From Doryteuthis pealeii (lineage: Eukaryota > Mollusca > Cephalopoda > Myopsida > Loliginidae): 64,000 bases of DNA. The position numbers were made by a program, and so were the translations under genes. Location: positions 65,019,489-65,083,488 of the forward strand of contig CM042148.1 in the NCBI GenBank assembly GCA_023376005.1. The letters are read 5' to 3'. The notes beneath the pieces were generated by a model that was not told the origin of the DNA, ran no database searches, and saw only the letters and a list, made by a program, of their open reading frames with translations. This document shows, one piece after another, positions 20,484-30,069 of the stretch. Within the stretch, counting starts at the first letter, position 1. Each line of letters begins with the position of its first letter.

Positions 20484-21057
20484 ACAGAGGATGATACCCG
20501 AAAACTCACCATAGTCTGTCTGCCCTATGTCAAAGGCTTGGCTGAAACGATTCAAAAGATATGTAATCCCTATGACATCAGGACAATATTCATGAGTGAC
20601 TCAACTCTTTGTAAACATCTCGTCCGAGTCAAGCCCCCAACAGAATACAACATGACCAAAGGTGTGTGTATTCCATCCCATGCTGCTGTGGCAAAGAATA
20701 CAAAGGTGAAACATGCCGTCCACTGAAAGTAAGACTAGAAGAACATCGGAAAGCAGTGGTCCGAGGAGAAATCCAAAAGTCGGGTATGGCTGACCATATA
20801 TGGAATGAAAAGGGAAACCATCTGCCCTTATGGGATGAAGTTAGAATAATAGATGGAGAAGAACATTGGAAGAGAAGACGCCTCAAAGAATCAGCTCGGA
20901 TAGGCTGTACTTGGCTCAGTCCAACAAGAAATACCAGAAGAAGGCCGACGGCATATCGGCCGAAACGTTGTACAAATAACAATAAAGATGGGGACAATAG
21001 TCCAAATAACGCAGATAATACTAATCATCAGCCTTCATCTCAAACATTCAGAGAAAT
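20484..21057 (+). pseudogene. Penelope-like element remnant: linker and GIY-YIG endonuclease
   Basis: The first frame (20484-20663) encodes 'LTIVCLPYVKGLAETIQKIC' and 'HLVRVKPP', the linker usually found after the RT in Penelope-like elements. The second (20666-21057) begins 'MYSIPCCCGKEYKGETCR', continues 'VRLEEHRKAV', 'KSGMADHIWNEKGNH', 'WDEVRII', 'WKRRRLKESARI'. This is the GIY-YIG nuclease domain with the variant GIY as VYSIP, the YxG, the Arg of ETCR and the conserved His/Asn region in order. Family known: in Penelope-like elements this nuclease nicks the target for integration. The two frames are joined by a 2-base shift inside GTGTGTGT (20656-20663), most simply an extra GT. The RT is missing and the 5' side ends in TA microsatellite, so this is a 5'-truncated dead copy. 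Confidence 0.85.
20935..20970 (+). ncRNA. Hammerhead-like core at the Penelope-like 3' end
   Basis: CAGAAGA (20935-20941) differs at one core base from CUGANGA. A perfect 6-bp stem GGCCGA/TCGGCC (20943-20948 with 20956-20961) leads straight into GAAA (20962-20965). A closing U-H after stem III is not evident. Reports of hammerheads in Penelope-like elements support the origin; this copy is probably inactive. Confidence 0.5.
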
Positions 21058-21112
21058 AGATATATATATATATATAATATATTATATATATATATAATAT
21101 ATATATAATATG
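21058..21112. repeat. (AT)n microsatellite
   Basis: Interrupted AT tract that ends the Penelope-like remnant. Confidence 0.95.
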
Positions 21113-21355
21113 AACCAATCCAAACGAGTATGACATGACATAAGGTTAATTTCTTAAGAGTTTCTTAAGTGTTTAACAGGTTTTCATTCAGAGTTTTCCT
21201 TCTCCTGGATTGGTTGCCTAACCAAGGTCAAAGAGCCCAACTATTTGCTCCTCGCTGCAGGCATATATCAAACACAAACAACCTCGTTCAGGATTTGAAC
21301 TCGTCTCATCGTGTCCTATTCCTACGCCGGTAAACATTACACCACGCACTACCAT
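21113..21355 (-). repeat. SINE-A copy with altered middle
   Basis: Minus-strand head 'tggtagtgcgtggtgtaatg' with 'gagttcaaatcctgaac'. The tail 'gaaattaaccttatgtcatg' is present. The central 'cccttgggaaagg' block is lost and replaced by a short 'gtttgatatatgcc' segment. Confidence 0.75.
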
Positions 21356-21604
21356 ATGGACATGTGTCTGTCTTTTAATCTCTTTGCGCCTGTGTTTGTG
21401 TCTCTGAGTCTGTGTTTGTCTGTGTGAGTCAACCTTTATTACAAACAAACGGCAGATTGACAAATTTATACAAAAAAAAGCGTTAGACTGTTGATAATTT
21501 TTAATATGGATGTCACAAATGTGAAATTCACACAGAGAAAATAAATGATCAAAAACTGGAATTGTGAAAATATGTTCGTTTCAGGAAATGTTATAAACTG
21601 AATC

Positions 21605-21790
21605 AATTTATATATATATATATTATAATATATATATATAATAATATATATATATATGCGCGCGTGTGTGTGTGAGTGTGTGTGGCTGTACGCATATATA
21701 TGTATATATACATATGTATGTATATATATACATGTAAACGTATACACGTATATATATATACGCACATATAAACATACATACACACAAATT

Positions 21791-21825
<35 letters not shown>

Positions 21826-21845
21826 GTAAATATATAAAGTGTTGT
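21605..21845. repeat. AT/GT/CA-rich compound microsatellite
   Basis: Mixed TA, TG, ACGTATA variants. The short frames are low-complexity products. Confidence 0.9.
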
Positions 21846-22011
21846 TTAGGAGTCTCCGTATGCTTCTAGTAAGTATATATATTTTAGATATTTTTTTTAT
21901 CTGTATCCGTTTTTTGGAAGTACATATATCAAGTTTGGACCTAAGTGTTAGGTATTAATGTGCTATATTATAATAATGTAGTTATCATATATACAAAGCG
22001 CACAAAATGTA

Positions 22012-22033
22012 TAGATACATATATATATATATA

Positions 22034-22075
<42 letters not shown>

Positions 22076-22150
22076 TATATATATATATAATATATATGCA
22101 TATATATAATGTATATATATATGTACATATATGTATGTGTATGTATATAT
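22012..22150. repeat. AT-rich compound microsatellite
   Basis: (TA)n with GTGT island, directly upstream of the composite SINE. Confidence 0.93.
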
Positions 22151-22152
22151 AT

Positions 22153-22552
22153 TGAGGTGCGTGGGCTAGTGGTTAGAGTCATGGAAAATGGACTCGAGTT
22201 CAATTCCGAGACGAAGCTGTTGGCATTTCACATAGCGTTAATACCCTTGGGAAAGGTATGAATCCATATATTCTCCCTCCAGCTATGGGTTAAATACTAG
22301 GGCAGACTGGGCCCTTCAGCCTTGGGTAGGTAACCAGTCTAGGAGAGGGATAACTCTGAATTCAAAATTCCCAAGGTCGGTCGTTGATTGGGTTTGTGGC
22401 AACCCTTGATGCACCAATTCATTCCTTTCGACTGTGCCAAAAAGTGTGTATGGTCCAACACAAGCATTTACCACTATAAACTAAGCCCTGTGTGGGAGTT
22501 CATTGTGTGTATCAACCCTTATATGTCGATAATCGACGGGAGAGTACATTAT
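22153..22552 (+). repeat. Composite SINE: SINE-A head/body with a different tail
   Basis: 22153-22363 is SINE-A (head 'gaggtgcgtgggctagtggt', 'taatacccttgggaaaggta', 'tagagagggataactctgaa'-type block). From about 22364 the normal SINE-A tail is replaced by 'gtcggtcgttgattgggttt', 'aacccttgatgcaccaattc', 'tggtccaacacaagca', 'gtgggagttcattgtgtgta' and an end 'tcgataatcgacgggagagt'. The same combination occurs, inverted, at 62934-63280, so it is a real subfamily and not a chance junction. Confidence 0.85.
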
Positions 22553-22765
22553 GTATATATATACACATGTATGTATGTATGTGTGTATATATGTATATAT
22601 ATGCATATATATGTATGTATATTACATATATATACATATATTTATATATGTATATACACCTATACATACATGCATATATATACATATATATATACACAGA
22701 CACATGACACACACACACACACCACACACATATATATATATATATAATATTATATATATTATAAT
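22550..22765. repeat. TA/TG/CA compound microsatellite
   Basis: Follows the composite SINE tail. Includes a CACA run at 22708-22728. Confidence 0.93.
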
Positions 22766-23135
22766 ATGCAAAGCACACAAAATTATCTTTGACTAAAAGC
22801 GTGTTGATTAAAATCGACAAATCCATTTTGAATTTTCGGTTTTCCTAATTCTTTATTTTTTTCTTTTTAAGGGAGCATTTCCGTCAAGTTGCAATATGAT
22901 TTTTAAAATGAATATGTCAAAATCACAATTGAAAACTTAATTCAGCCAATTTCTCAATCCAAAGAAAAAAGGTATTTTCCTGAGAGAATCAAAGAAACAT
23001 GAGAGATGATGTGTGAAGTGTCTCCATCTTTTTTTAAAAAATACTTACAGTTGCAATATAGGTATTTATTTATTACATGTCTACAGCATTTCCCTCTTCG
23101 AACCGAGTATTTCCAACAGTCCCCAATATAAATCT

Positions 23136-23512
23136 AGAGGGCAGATTTAGCTCAGTACGTAGATCATAAGCTGCAGGTGTAATAGTTAGAGACTTAGGAA
23201 ATGGACTCGTTGACCCGAGTTCAAATCCTGTATGAAGCTACAGTTCGCATAGCGCTAATACCCTTGGGAAAAGTATAAATCCAACTACTTCCCCCTCCAG
23301 CTATGGTTAATTACTAGGGCTCTTTAACCTTGGTTAGGCAACCAGTGTAGGAGAAAGAAAACTCTGAATTCAAACCTGTTAAATCCGTTTGGGGTGGTCA
23401 CTTATAGTATAGGCTCAATCCGAATTAGTGATCTATTTCACTAATTCTTTTTTCATCCGGGAAGTTAAACCATAAGATTCCTGGTTCGATACCGATCCTC
23501 ACCACATCTCTT
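23136..23512 (+). repeat. SINE-B head split by another insertion
   Basis: The left part (23136-23170) reads 'agggcagatttagctcagta', the A-box side of SINE-B. The right part (23477-23512) reads 'attcctggttcgataccgat', its B-box side. The two are split by ~300 bases. CATAAG is present at both edges (23165-23170 and 23471-23476), consistent with a 6-bp target duplication. Confidence 0.8.
23171..23470 (+). repeat. SINE-A copy nested in SINE-B
   Basis: Head 'ctgcaggtgtaatagttaga' with 'gagttcaaatcctg', then 'taatacccttgggaaaagta', 'ccctccagctatggttaatt', 'aggcaaccagtgtaggag', 'aaacctgttaaatccg'. After that comes ~75 bases of unrelated 3' sequence ending 'catccgggaagttaaac' before the target duplication. 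Confidence 0.82.
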
Positions 23513-23569
23513 TTATTTACTTTAGCTAAATATATAGGTCATACCATTTATCAATATATACCAAGTATA

Positions 23570-24140
23570 AATAAGATGTTTGTTTGTTTGTTTGTTTGTT
23601 TTGTTTTACGGCGTATCAACCACGGTGTGCCATTTATTGCCGGCAAAGTTTTGTAAGATTCGTAGTGATAGTTTGGAAGAAAGTTTTTTAAAACAGACCT
23701 TTTTTGCAAACAAATTTTCTATTAAACCCATAGATAGTTTGTTTTGTTTTGTTTTGTTTGACAGCATATCAACCTCGGTGGGTTATTTAATGCCGTCAAA
23801 GTTTTGAAATAAATTCATTCTAAATGGATACACAATGTTTTTTATAAACACATTTTTCTTTTTAACCCATAGATGGAACCCTACTATCACTTATGGGTCA
23901 ATGGTGATGAAGGGCTGCTCCACATACCACACGCCTCCAGAACTGGAACCTCACCATCAGTTAGAGTCAGTCATACTCAGGACATGAAGACCATCAGCCA
24001 CCGCCATCTAGCTCGAAAGGGTTGGGGCTTGACATAAGGACAATAGGGTCGGGACAATCATATAGGAGCTAGGGCTTAACGTGAACAGCCGGTTGATCGG
24101 AGGGGGGTTCTCCGACTGCCTGTCTAGTAAAATAAGGGCC
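23570..24140 (-). repeat. Rep-C, two partial copies in tandem
   Basis: Two starts are visible on the plus strand: (TTTG)n-'tttacggcgtatcaacca' at 23575-23625 and 'tttgacagcatatcaacctc' at 23756. The second continues through 'aacccatagatggaacccta', 'ggtgatgaagggctgctcca' and the 'cggttgatcggaggggggtt' block. Confidence 0.8.
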
Positions 24141-24164
24141 AAAGTATACGTAGAATGTACAATT

Positions 24165-24167
<3 letters not shown>

Positions 24168-24202
<35 letters not shown>
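24168..24202. repeat. (TA)n microsatellite
   Basis: Pure TA run. Confidence 0.95.
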
Positions 24203-24203
<1 letters not shown>

Positions 24204-24556
24204 AGCAAAACGAATTTACAAATTACACTCAGACAAAAACAAATTTAATTTAGATATAAAATTACAATATTTCCTTTAAAAGACATAAATTCCAAACATC
24301 TCCAGACAATATGCATAAAACAGGACAACTCTATAATAAAACGCGACAATTTTATTTTATTTCTCTCGTCAGAGGAGGTGGGGTGTAATGCTACCCCAAA
24401 ATAAAATCAGATTAAAAAAATTATTCAGGCTTTTCTCTACGGCCTTCAATTGGAAGAACATATACTTTTTTTGATTTATTCTTTTATTTACGTTAAATAA
24501 ATAAATATATACCATACGATTTCCTCATATATGCACACTTCAATATATGCACAATT

Positions 24557-24557
<1 letters not shown>

Positions 24558-24601
<44 letters not shown>

Positions 24602-24625
24602 GTGTGTGTGTGTGTGTGTGTATTC
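24558..24625. repeat. (TA)n-(GT)n microsatellite
   Basis: Directly adjacent to the minus-strand hammerhead-like core. Confidence 0.95.
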
Positions 24626-24629
24626 ATCC

Positions 24630-24775
24630 GCATACAGCTTGTTTCGACGTATCACATCTCTTCAGAGACTTCACATAGAAGGCTACCCCCAACCGGGATC
24701 GACCTTGAGCGATTTTCATCAGTTAGACGCACAAGCACCCGGGCTATCAGCAAGACCCACTAGCCACTTTTACTT
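24630..24775 (-). ncRNA. Hammerhead-like core and flanking unknown repeat
   Basis: On the minus strand CTGAAGA (24665-24659) is followed by a 4-bp stem (GATG with CGTC, one G-U pair) and GAAA (24645-24642). Then ACA-agc-TGT can form stem III with a closing U and an A at the cleavage position. The first base pair of stem I is a T-T mismatch, so the ribozyme looks damaged. The upstream minus-strand sequence to 24775 is not recognised. Confidence 0.5.
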
Positions 24776-24912
24776 ATAAATATATGTGAAGTAGATACAC
24801 AAGCGATGTATTTATGATATGGCTTTTTTTACCCGACAATTTTTATAAATATATACATACGCATGAAGGTTGCCGGGGAGAGCTGATCCTTTTTGTAAGG
24901 GGCGCCTTACAA

Positions 24913-24915
<3 letters not shown>

Positions 24916-24955
<40 letters not shown>
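24916..24955. repeat. (AT)n microsatellite
   Basis: Pure AT run. Confidence 0.95.
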
Positions 24956-24956
<1 letters not shown>

Positions 24957-25369
24957 GTGATTTATATATGTTACTGAACTGCATTTGGTGGTGAGGCTCT
25001 AGTTCTGGAGATCTGCGGTGTGTGGTGTACACCTTCATTGTCATTACTCCCAGGTAAATTTTGAAACAAAATGTTAGTATCTGTTACAATCCTATCCATA
25101 TTTTGAATAGCCATCAAGCATGAACAGACACAAAACCTCTTCGGCATAAGATAAACCAACAAGAGCTGATACGCCCTAAGATCGAACAAACCAAACCAAA
25201 CAACGTTTTTCTACTTGGACATGGTCGGTGGCACTCAACTGTAATGGTAATGGCGAACTGGCAAATTATGATTGATGATGTAGCTTTTTCTCTGCACATG
25301 TCATTTTTCTGCATATCAAACCATCCACGATGGGCTCAGCTGAACATATGTTACAGCAGATGAACATAT

Positions 25370-25957
25370 GTTTGTTTGTTTTGTTTTATGGCATATCAAC
25401 CTCAGTGGGTCATTTAATGCCGACAAAGTTTTGAAATGAATTCACTCTTAATGGATACTCAGTTTTTTTATAAACACATTTTTCTATTTAACCCATAGAT
25501 GGGACCCTAATAGGTACTACCACTCCGGTCAGAGTGGATCAGGGAACAATGGTGATGAAGGAGTGCTCCACATTCCCCAGACCTCCAGAACTGGAACCTC
25601 ACCATCAGTTAGAGTTTAACGTCATACCCAGGACATGAAGACCCTCAGCCACCGCCTTCTAGTATCCATATGATAAAAAGAGTTGGGGCTTGCCATAAGG
25701 GTAATAGGATTGGGGCAATCATATAGGTGCTAGGGTTTGATGGGACCAGCCGCTTGATCGGAGGGGGCCTCTCCGACCACCCGTCTAGCCCAAGAAAAGG
25801 CCAGAGTGGAGTATTGCAAGACTGCTCAACCAACTGGGTTCTATCCCTTAAGCATCACGGGTCGCCACCCACGGCCAACGGGTGGCCTCATTGGCGGAGT
25901 CTTATCCCTCTGCAGAAGTGTAGTCGGTGCATTCTAACGCCCCAGCGACAGGGCGGG
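25370..25957 (-). mobile_element. Rep-C, near full-length copy with flanking duplication
   Basis: On the plus strand: (TTTG)n, 'tatggcatatcaacctcagt', 'catttaatgccgacaaag', 'tttaacccatagatgggacc', 'actaccactccgg', 'ggtgatgaaggagtgctcca', 'ctcaccatcagttagag', 'ccagccgcttgatcgg', 'ccgtctagcccaag', 'gcgacagggcgg'. It sits in a small tandem repeat (unit 'atatgttacagcagatgaac'), and 'gaacatatg' before it corresponds to 'gaacgtatg' after it, a likely target duplication. The inferred retroposon sense is minus, with a (CAAA)n 3' end. No reading frame or pol III boxes are clear. Confidence 0.82.
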
Positions 25958-26409
25958 AACGTATGTTACAGTAGATGAACATATGTTACAGCAGATGAAC
26001 ATATGTTACAGCAGGTGGCATTAGATATCAGCGAGAGTAATTTTCATTCAACTAGACAACATTATCAACGATGAGATAAAAATGTACAAAGATAAGAATG
26101 GATTTAAAACCCGAGGCTACACTTTAACTTTGAATTGTCTGTCTGGGGAAAAATATCCGGTTTAAGTTAAGTAAGAAGATTGTCTTCGCTAAGAGCGGTG
26201 ATTTGCTCTATGCTGAATTCATCCGTTAGCCCAAGGTCATGGGAATAATCTATGCCAGCCAGTTCTCTCATTTTATTTAAAAACGGAAATATTTATCTGG
26301 TAGAAGAATGGGAAAGTGTGAGGAAATTAATTCGGTGATAATAAATAGGCGTTGTCTTTCGGTTTGCAGATTATTTGACATACTAAATTTGCACACGCCT
26401 AATAAAATA

Positions 26410-26752
26410 TACCGTATTTGACGGCATATAAGACGCACGGGCATATAAGATGCACCCCCATTTCAGCAGGTCAGATTCAGGAAAAAAAACTTTTAGTGTA
26501 TTTAAGCATATATTGTTGAAAACAGTCTCCCTGTGCATTACACAAGCAGAAACATAGCTGTATAAAAGCAATTTGGCAGTACAGGGTAGGTAAAAGTACT
26601 GAGCGTACGCTGGGTTAGTAAGCATGGTAGAGAAGATTAGTCTAGGCCTACGGGAGGTCTCAAACTTCACCTACGATGTATAAGACGCAGGGCAATATTT
26701 TGAGCCAAAATTTTGGAAAACAAGTGCGTCCTATATGCCTTCAAATACGGTA
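26410..26752. mobile_element. 343-bp terminal-inverted-repeat element (TACCGTATTTG type)
   Basis: The left end 'taccgtatttgacggcatat' and the right end, inverted, 'taccgtatttgaaggcatat' match for ~28 bases with few changes, and both continue into 'aagacgcac / aggacgcac'. A second internal 'gcatataagatgcaccc' and 'tgtataagacgcagggc' repeat the subterminal motif. No transposase. Elements with CCGTATTT...ATAAGACGCAC ends are widespread in animal genomes; I do not assign a superfamily. Confidence 0.85.
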
Positions 26753-26759
26753 CATAACC

Positions 26760-27112
26760 TTGCACATGTACACTCTTAAGCAAATTAATCGAAACAACCG
26801 CTTTAGTTTCCGTTCTTTCAACATACTGTCAGTTTTAGATCCACTTGAGTGACAGGATGTAATCGATTTCTATTTTTTCCTCAGATTAGTTTATTTGTAG
26901 TGGTGTGCAATACTATAAATCTATTTTCGGGGTGTATGATGAAATTTGTTTGGCCTATCCTTTCTTTCACCATAGTTTTATTTCTACAGTTGGTGACTTA
27001 CAACAAAAACTGTGATAGCAATATCAAGGATAACAGTGGGTGGGGGTTGCACATTATGCACATGCGCATTTTTAAATGCATCTCTCGTATATCTGTCTCT
27101 CATATAGAACTT
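26760..27112. mobile_element. Tc1-like non-autonomous remnant, copy 1
   Basis: Starts with 'aagcaaattaatcgaaacaa' and shares with copy 2 the run 'gagtgacaggatgtaatcga', 'ttctattttttcctcagatt', 'gtggtgtgca' and 'gatgaaatttg'. It carries no transposase frame. The TIR-like end resembles the 'ttgtgcaaattaattgaaac' ends of Tc1-type elements. Confidence 0.6.
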
Positions 27113-27518
27113 TGTGCAAATTAATTGAAACAAGCGCTTTATATTCCTTTCTTTTGCCATATAGTTTTAGACCCACTGGAGTGACAGGATGTAATCGATT
27201 TCTATTTTTTTCCTCAGATTAGGTTTTTTGCAGTGGTGTGCAGTAATAGGAATCTATTTTTAAGTGCATGATGAAATTTGGTCTTGAAAAATATTGCGTC
27301 ATTCATGATTACAATAGATTTTTATAACGCCCAGACACTATTTTTTCGATAGTTGATTAGTTGTTCTATGGCCATTGTCTGCGATAGACATTACTCGGAA
27401 GCATAGAGAAAGTGTAACACCGCACGAACACACTGGCAAGCCGTACAGAGAGATCGCGGATATTATAATAATAACGGAATTATTCATTTTGTTTCAATTA
27501 TTGTGCACAAGGGTGTAT
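27113..27518. mobile_element. Tc1-like non-autonomous remnant, copy 2 with both ends
   Basis: The left end 'tttgtgcaaattaattgaaa' is inverted at the right end ('tttcaattattgtgcacaa', 27500-27518). It is ~400 bp long. 26760-27112 and this copy share ~200 bases in direct orientation. Confidence 0.7.
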
Positions 27519-27539
27519 AGTTTTTACTAAACTTGGACT

Positions 27540-28250
27540 TTTTCCGCCAGACTTGAGGAAATACATCAAAAAGATCCAGAATAAAGCTCTAGCCGCATCA
27601 GTGTGGATGTGGCAATTCCACAGTGTGACAACCATGTCTGGTGGTATTGTGAGATACTGCTGGGGCGCTCAGGGCTAGTGGTAATGTTGCTTCGGCTTCG
27701 AAACCATGCATGAACCCAGAGTCATTATCTGATGAAGGCTTTGTTGGATGCAATGCTACTGTGTAAAGAGCAGTCATTGTATGCAGTTATTGTTTTAGAA
27801 TTTATAATCGTATTCATCTAGGATATTCACAGGTTATCAAAACAATTTTATATCATTCCGCTTAAATTAAGATAATTTTTTGAGGTCTCCAACGCGGAGA
27901 AAAGGAAAACTGTTCGTGTAGCTATTGGCAACAGTGTTGTATTTGTTGTGCATTCGCCGGCACCTACCCCTCCAGGCTCAATCTTGGCTTGGCAGATATT
28001 TGTGATGGATCTTTCGGTCGAAGCCATACCCAATTGTGAGGTTCGCGTAGTTATTCTGTTTTTGAATGCAACGTTATCAAAATTATTGAAATCCATCGCC
28101 AATTAATGAAAGTGTCTGGTGAGTCGTGCATGGATATCAAAAACGTCAGCACGTGATTTAGGGAGTTTGCAAAGACGATGAAGTTTGACGCTTCCTCAAC
28201 TAACCGATATGACACGGGCATATGAAACTGCCACAACGCCTACTAAAATG
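27540..28250 (-). other. Unrecognised sequence, minus-strand frames
   Basis: Two overlapping minus-strand frames (27848-28102, 28051-28236) show no motif I recognise. Composition is closer to coding than the surroundings, and 'gtggtattgtgagatactgc' lies upstream. It may be part of a DNA transposon next to the Tc1-like ends, but this is a guess. Confidence 0.25.
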
Positions 28251-28334
28251 TACCGACCGAAATGGCGATTATGTAGAAAAATAGATACATGTTCAATCTT
28301 TGTAATGATGCAAGTGTAGGGATTTATCTTCCTT

Positions 28335-28530
28335 TTGCCGGAAGAGTTATCTCCTCACTGCGTTGCTGTTTGCTCCCACTAGGGGGACCTCTGGTAGTTA
28401 AGCGCGTTCATTCAAAAACGCTGCTCGCTCTTTTAGCTACATCTCCGGAACGAGCATATGGGTTAGCCTACTGTCTACCACTTTCTCGGCGGGGCTTCGC
28501 CGCCCCCTCTTAGTAAGTGATCTCTATATA
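28335..28530. other. GC-rich island with a perfect hairpin
   Basis: A ~190-base GC-rich block in AT-rich DNA. It includes the palindrome GGCGGGGCTTCGCCGCC (28489-28505) and a dense set of CpG. A short plus-strand frame ends here at TAG. No tRNA-like boxes are convincing. Function not recognised. Confidence 0.4.
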
Positions 28531-28799
28531 CGGACGCTCCCGTCCTTTGATGTATGTATGTTTATGTACACTATCTTGCATTTTATGTATCGTTTCCATG
28601 TGCTGTTATCTATATAAAATGTTTTGTCCCACAAATGTGCCGGGGTTTGTTATGTTTCAACTAATTATGACTTTGTTATAACTTTGAATCTTACACAAGC
28701 ATCATTGACAATAAAGAATAAACGTTTCTGTGATTTCTTAATATTTTTAGACCTTAACTTTGGGATTAACCTCGTATCAGCATTAAAGAGATAGAATTA

Positions 28800-29162
28800 T
28801 AGGTTAAATCCTACTTAACTGACATAAATTCCACCATCGTATGTCACCCCACCGAATTAGAAAAAAATACTAAAAATCAAGGAATTAACCGAATTTAATG
28901 AAATTTTCAGTGTTAATACGTTAATGAATAAACAATATAATTCATCAGTTATTCTATTTGAAATCTCTTACATTTTTTCAGGTCAGTTAACTTTGAACCA
29001 CGTATCTTTGAGGCATAACACAGATTCACGAACATACGTGTTTCAAAGTTAATGTAACATTTTTTTAAATTAAATAACTGGTGCCGTTTTAGTATTTTTT
29101 TCTTTCGGCAGGGTGACATACGATGGTGAAATTTGTCCGTTAAGAAGGATTTAACCGATTTA
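28800..29162. mobile_element. Inverted-repeat element, family F
   Basis: The left end 'ggttaaatcctacttaac', 'aaattccaccatcgtatgtc', 'acccc' is inverted at the right end ('gggtgacatacgatggtg', 'aaatttgtccgttaagaagg', 'atttaacc'). Arms are ~55 bases. The interior is AT-rich, has no frame, and is shared with the fragment at 19125-19335. Confidence 0.83.
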
Positions 29163-29256
29163 TCATTACCACTGTCGATTGTGTTTAGAATACGCTGACT
29201 GAATTCTCTGGAGGGGGTGTAAGGCCCACCTCAAAATGGTATCCTTGGTGTTACAT

Positions 29257-29340
29257 TAATCTTCAGGGCTAAGATCTGACTCCTTATTCTAGCCAGATCT
29301 TAGCCCTGAAGAGCATTAAGCGAAAACTTTTAGTAGGTTC
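29257..29340 (+). ncRNA. Hammerhead-ribozyme-like motif with 18-bp preceding hairpin
   Basis: An 18-base perfect inverted repeat (CTTCAGGGCTAAGATCTG at 29260-29277 with its complement at about 29293-29310) is followed by CTGAAGA, a two-pair stem GC..GC and GAAAA, then ACTTTTAGTAGG. It is nearly identical to the intact motif on the minus strand at 45825-45861 but carries one extra A in the GAAA box. The 5' hairpin pairs with part of stem I and might compete with the ribozyme fold. Confidence 0.62.
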
Positions 29341-29364
29341 GTCTGACTCATTAGATTTATCTTC

Positions 29365-29367
<3 letters not shown>

Positions 29368-29413
<46 letters not shown>

Positions 29414-29416
29414 TAT
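29368..29416. repeat. (TA)n microsatellite
   Basis: Lies 3' of the hammerhead-like motif, as at the 39-kb and 45.9-kb copies. Confidence 0.95.
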
Positions 29417-29865
29417 CCTTTGGTGTTACATTAATCTTCATTTGATGGCGAGGCTCCTAAGAATAAAATAGAAATGTTTAAAAATTATTTGAATTTATGT
29501 TGAATTATCTATAAGTATAAAATATACGCAAAATCGTCATTTCTATTTATGAGCTTTCGCAACCAAGGCAGGCACTTCCGGTAAATATTGACCAATGTGG
29601 GATGAGGTCAAACAGCATTTAAGATCGTTTGCAACTGTCCTTAAATCAATTACTGGTTGAAACTTCCGTCGGCAAGACCTGTCTTTGAATAACCAACTCA
29701 CTACTGACTTAGACTCCGTCGGTGAAAAGCACTTAGCCAGTCATGAACATTTCCTGTCAGGCGATTTCATTGGCTATAAAATGCTTCGGTTCCCCACGAA
29801 ATACTGACCGCGCTTCTCCTCTCATTAAATCTCTATTAAATCTCTCTTTATTTATGTCTACCCAC

Positions 29866-29867
<2 letters not shown>

Positions 29868-29938
<71 letters not shown>
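29868..29938. repeat. (CT)n microsatellite
   Basis: About 70 bases of CT with two TTCT breaks. The Arg/Glu-rich minus frame here is a repeat product. Confidence 0.96.
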
Positions 29939-29939
<1 letters not shown>

Positions 29940-30026
29940 TACTGGCTTGGTGGTTTTCAAACCGTTAACGATAACCGACTTTGCAGAAGAGTATCCTGGG
30001 ATGTATTATTCAACGTTCGATAAAAT

Positions 30027-30028
<2 letters not shown>

Positions 30029-30066
<38 letters not shown>
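30029..30066. repeat. (TA)n microsatellite
   Basis: TA run touching the left edge of the 30-kb palindrome. Confidence 0.95.

Positions 30067-30069
<3 letters not shown>

Noticed and set aside
27848..28236. Host protein-coding exons on the minus strand
   Set aside because: Two short overlapping frames without recognisable motifs, beside Tc1-like ends. I left the region as unassigned.
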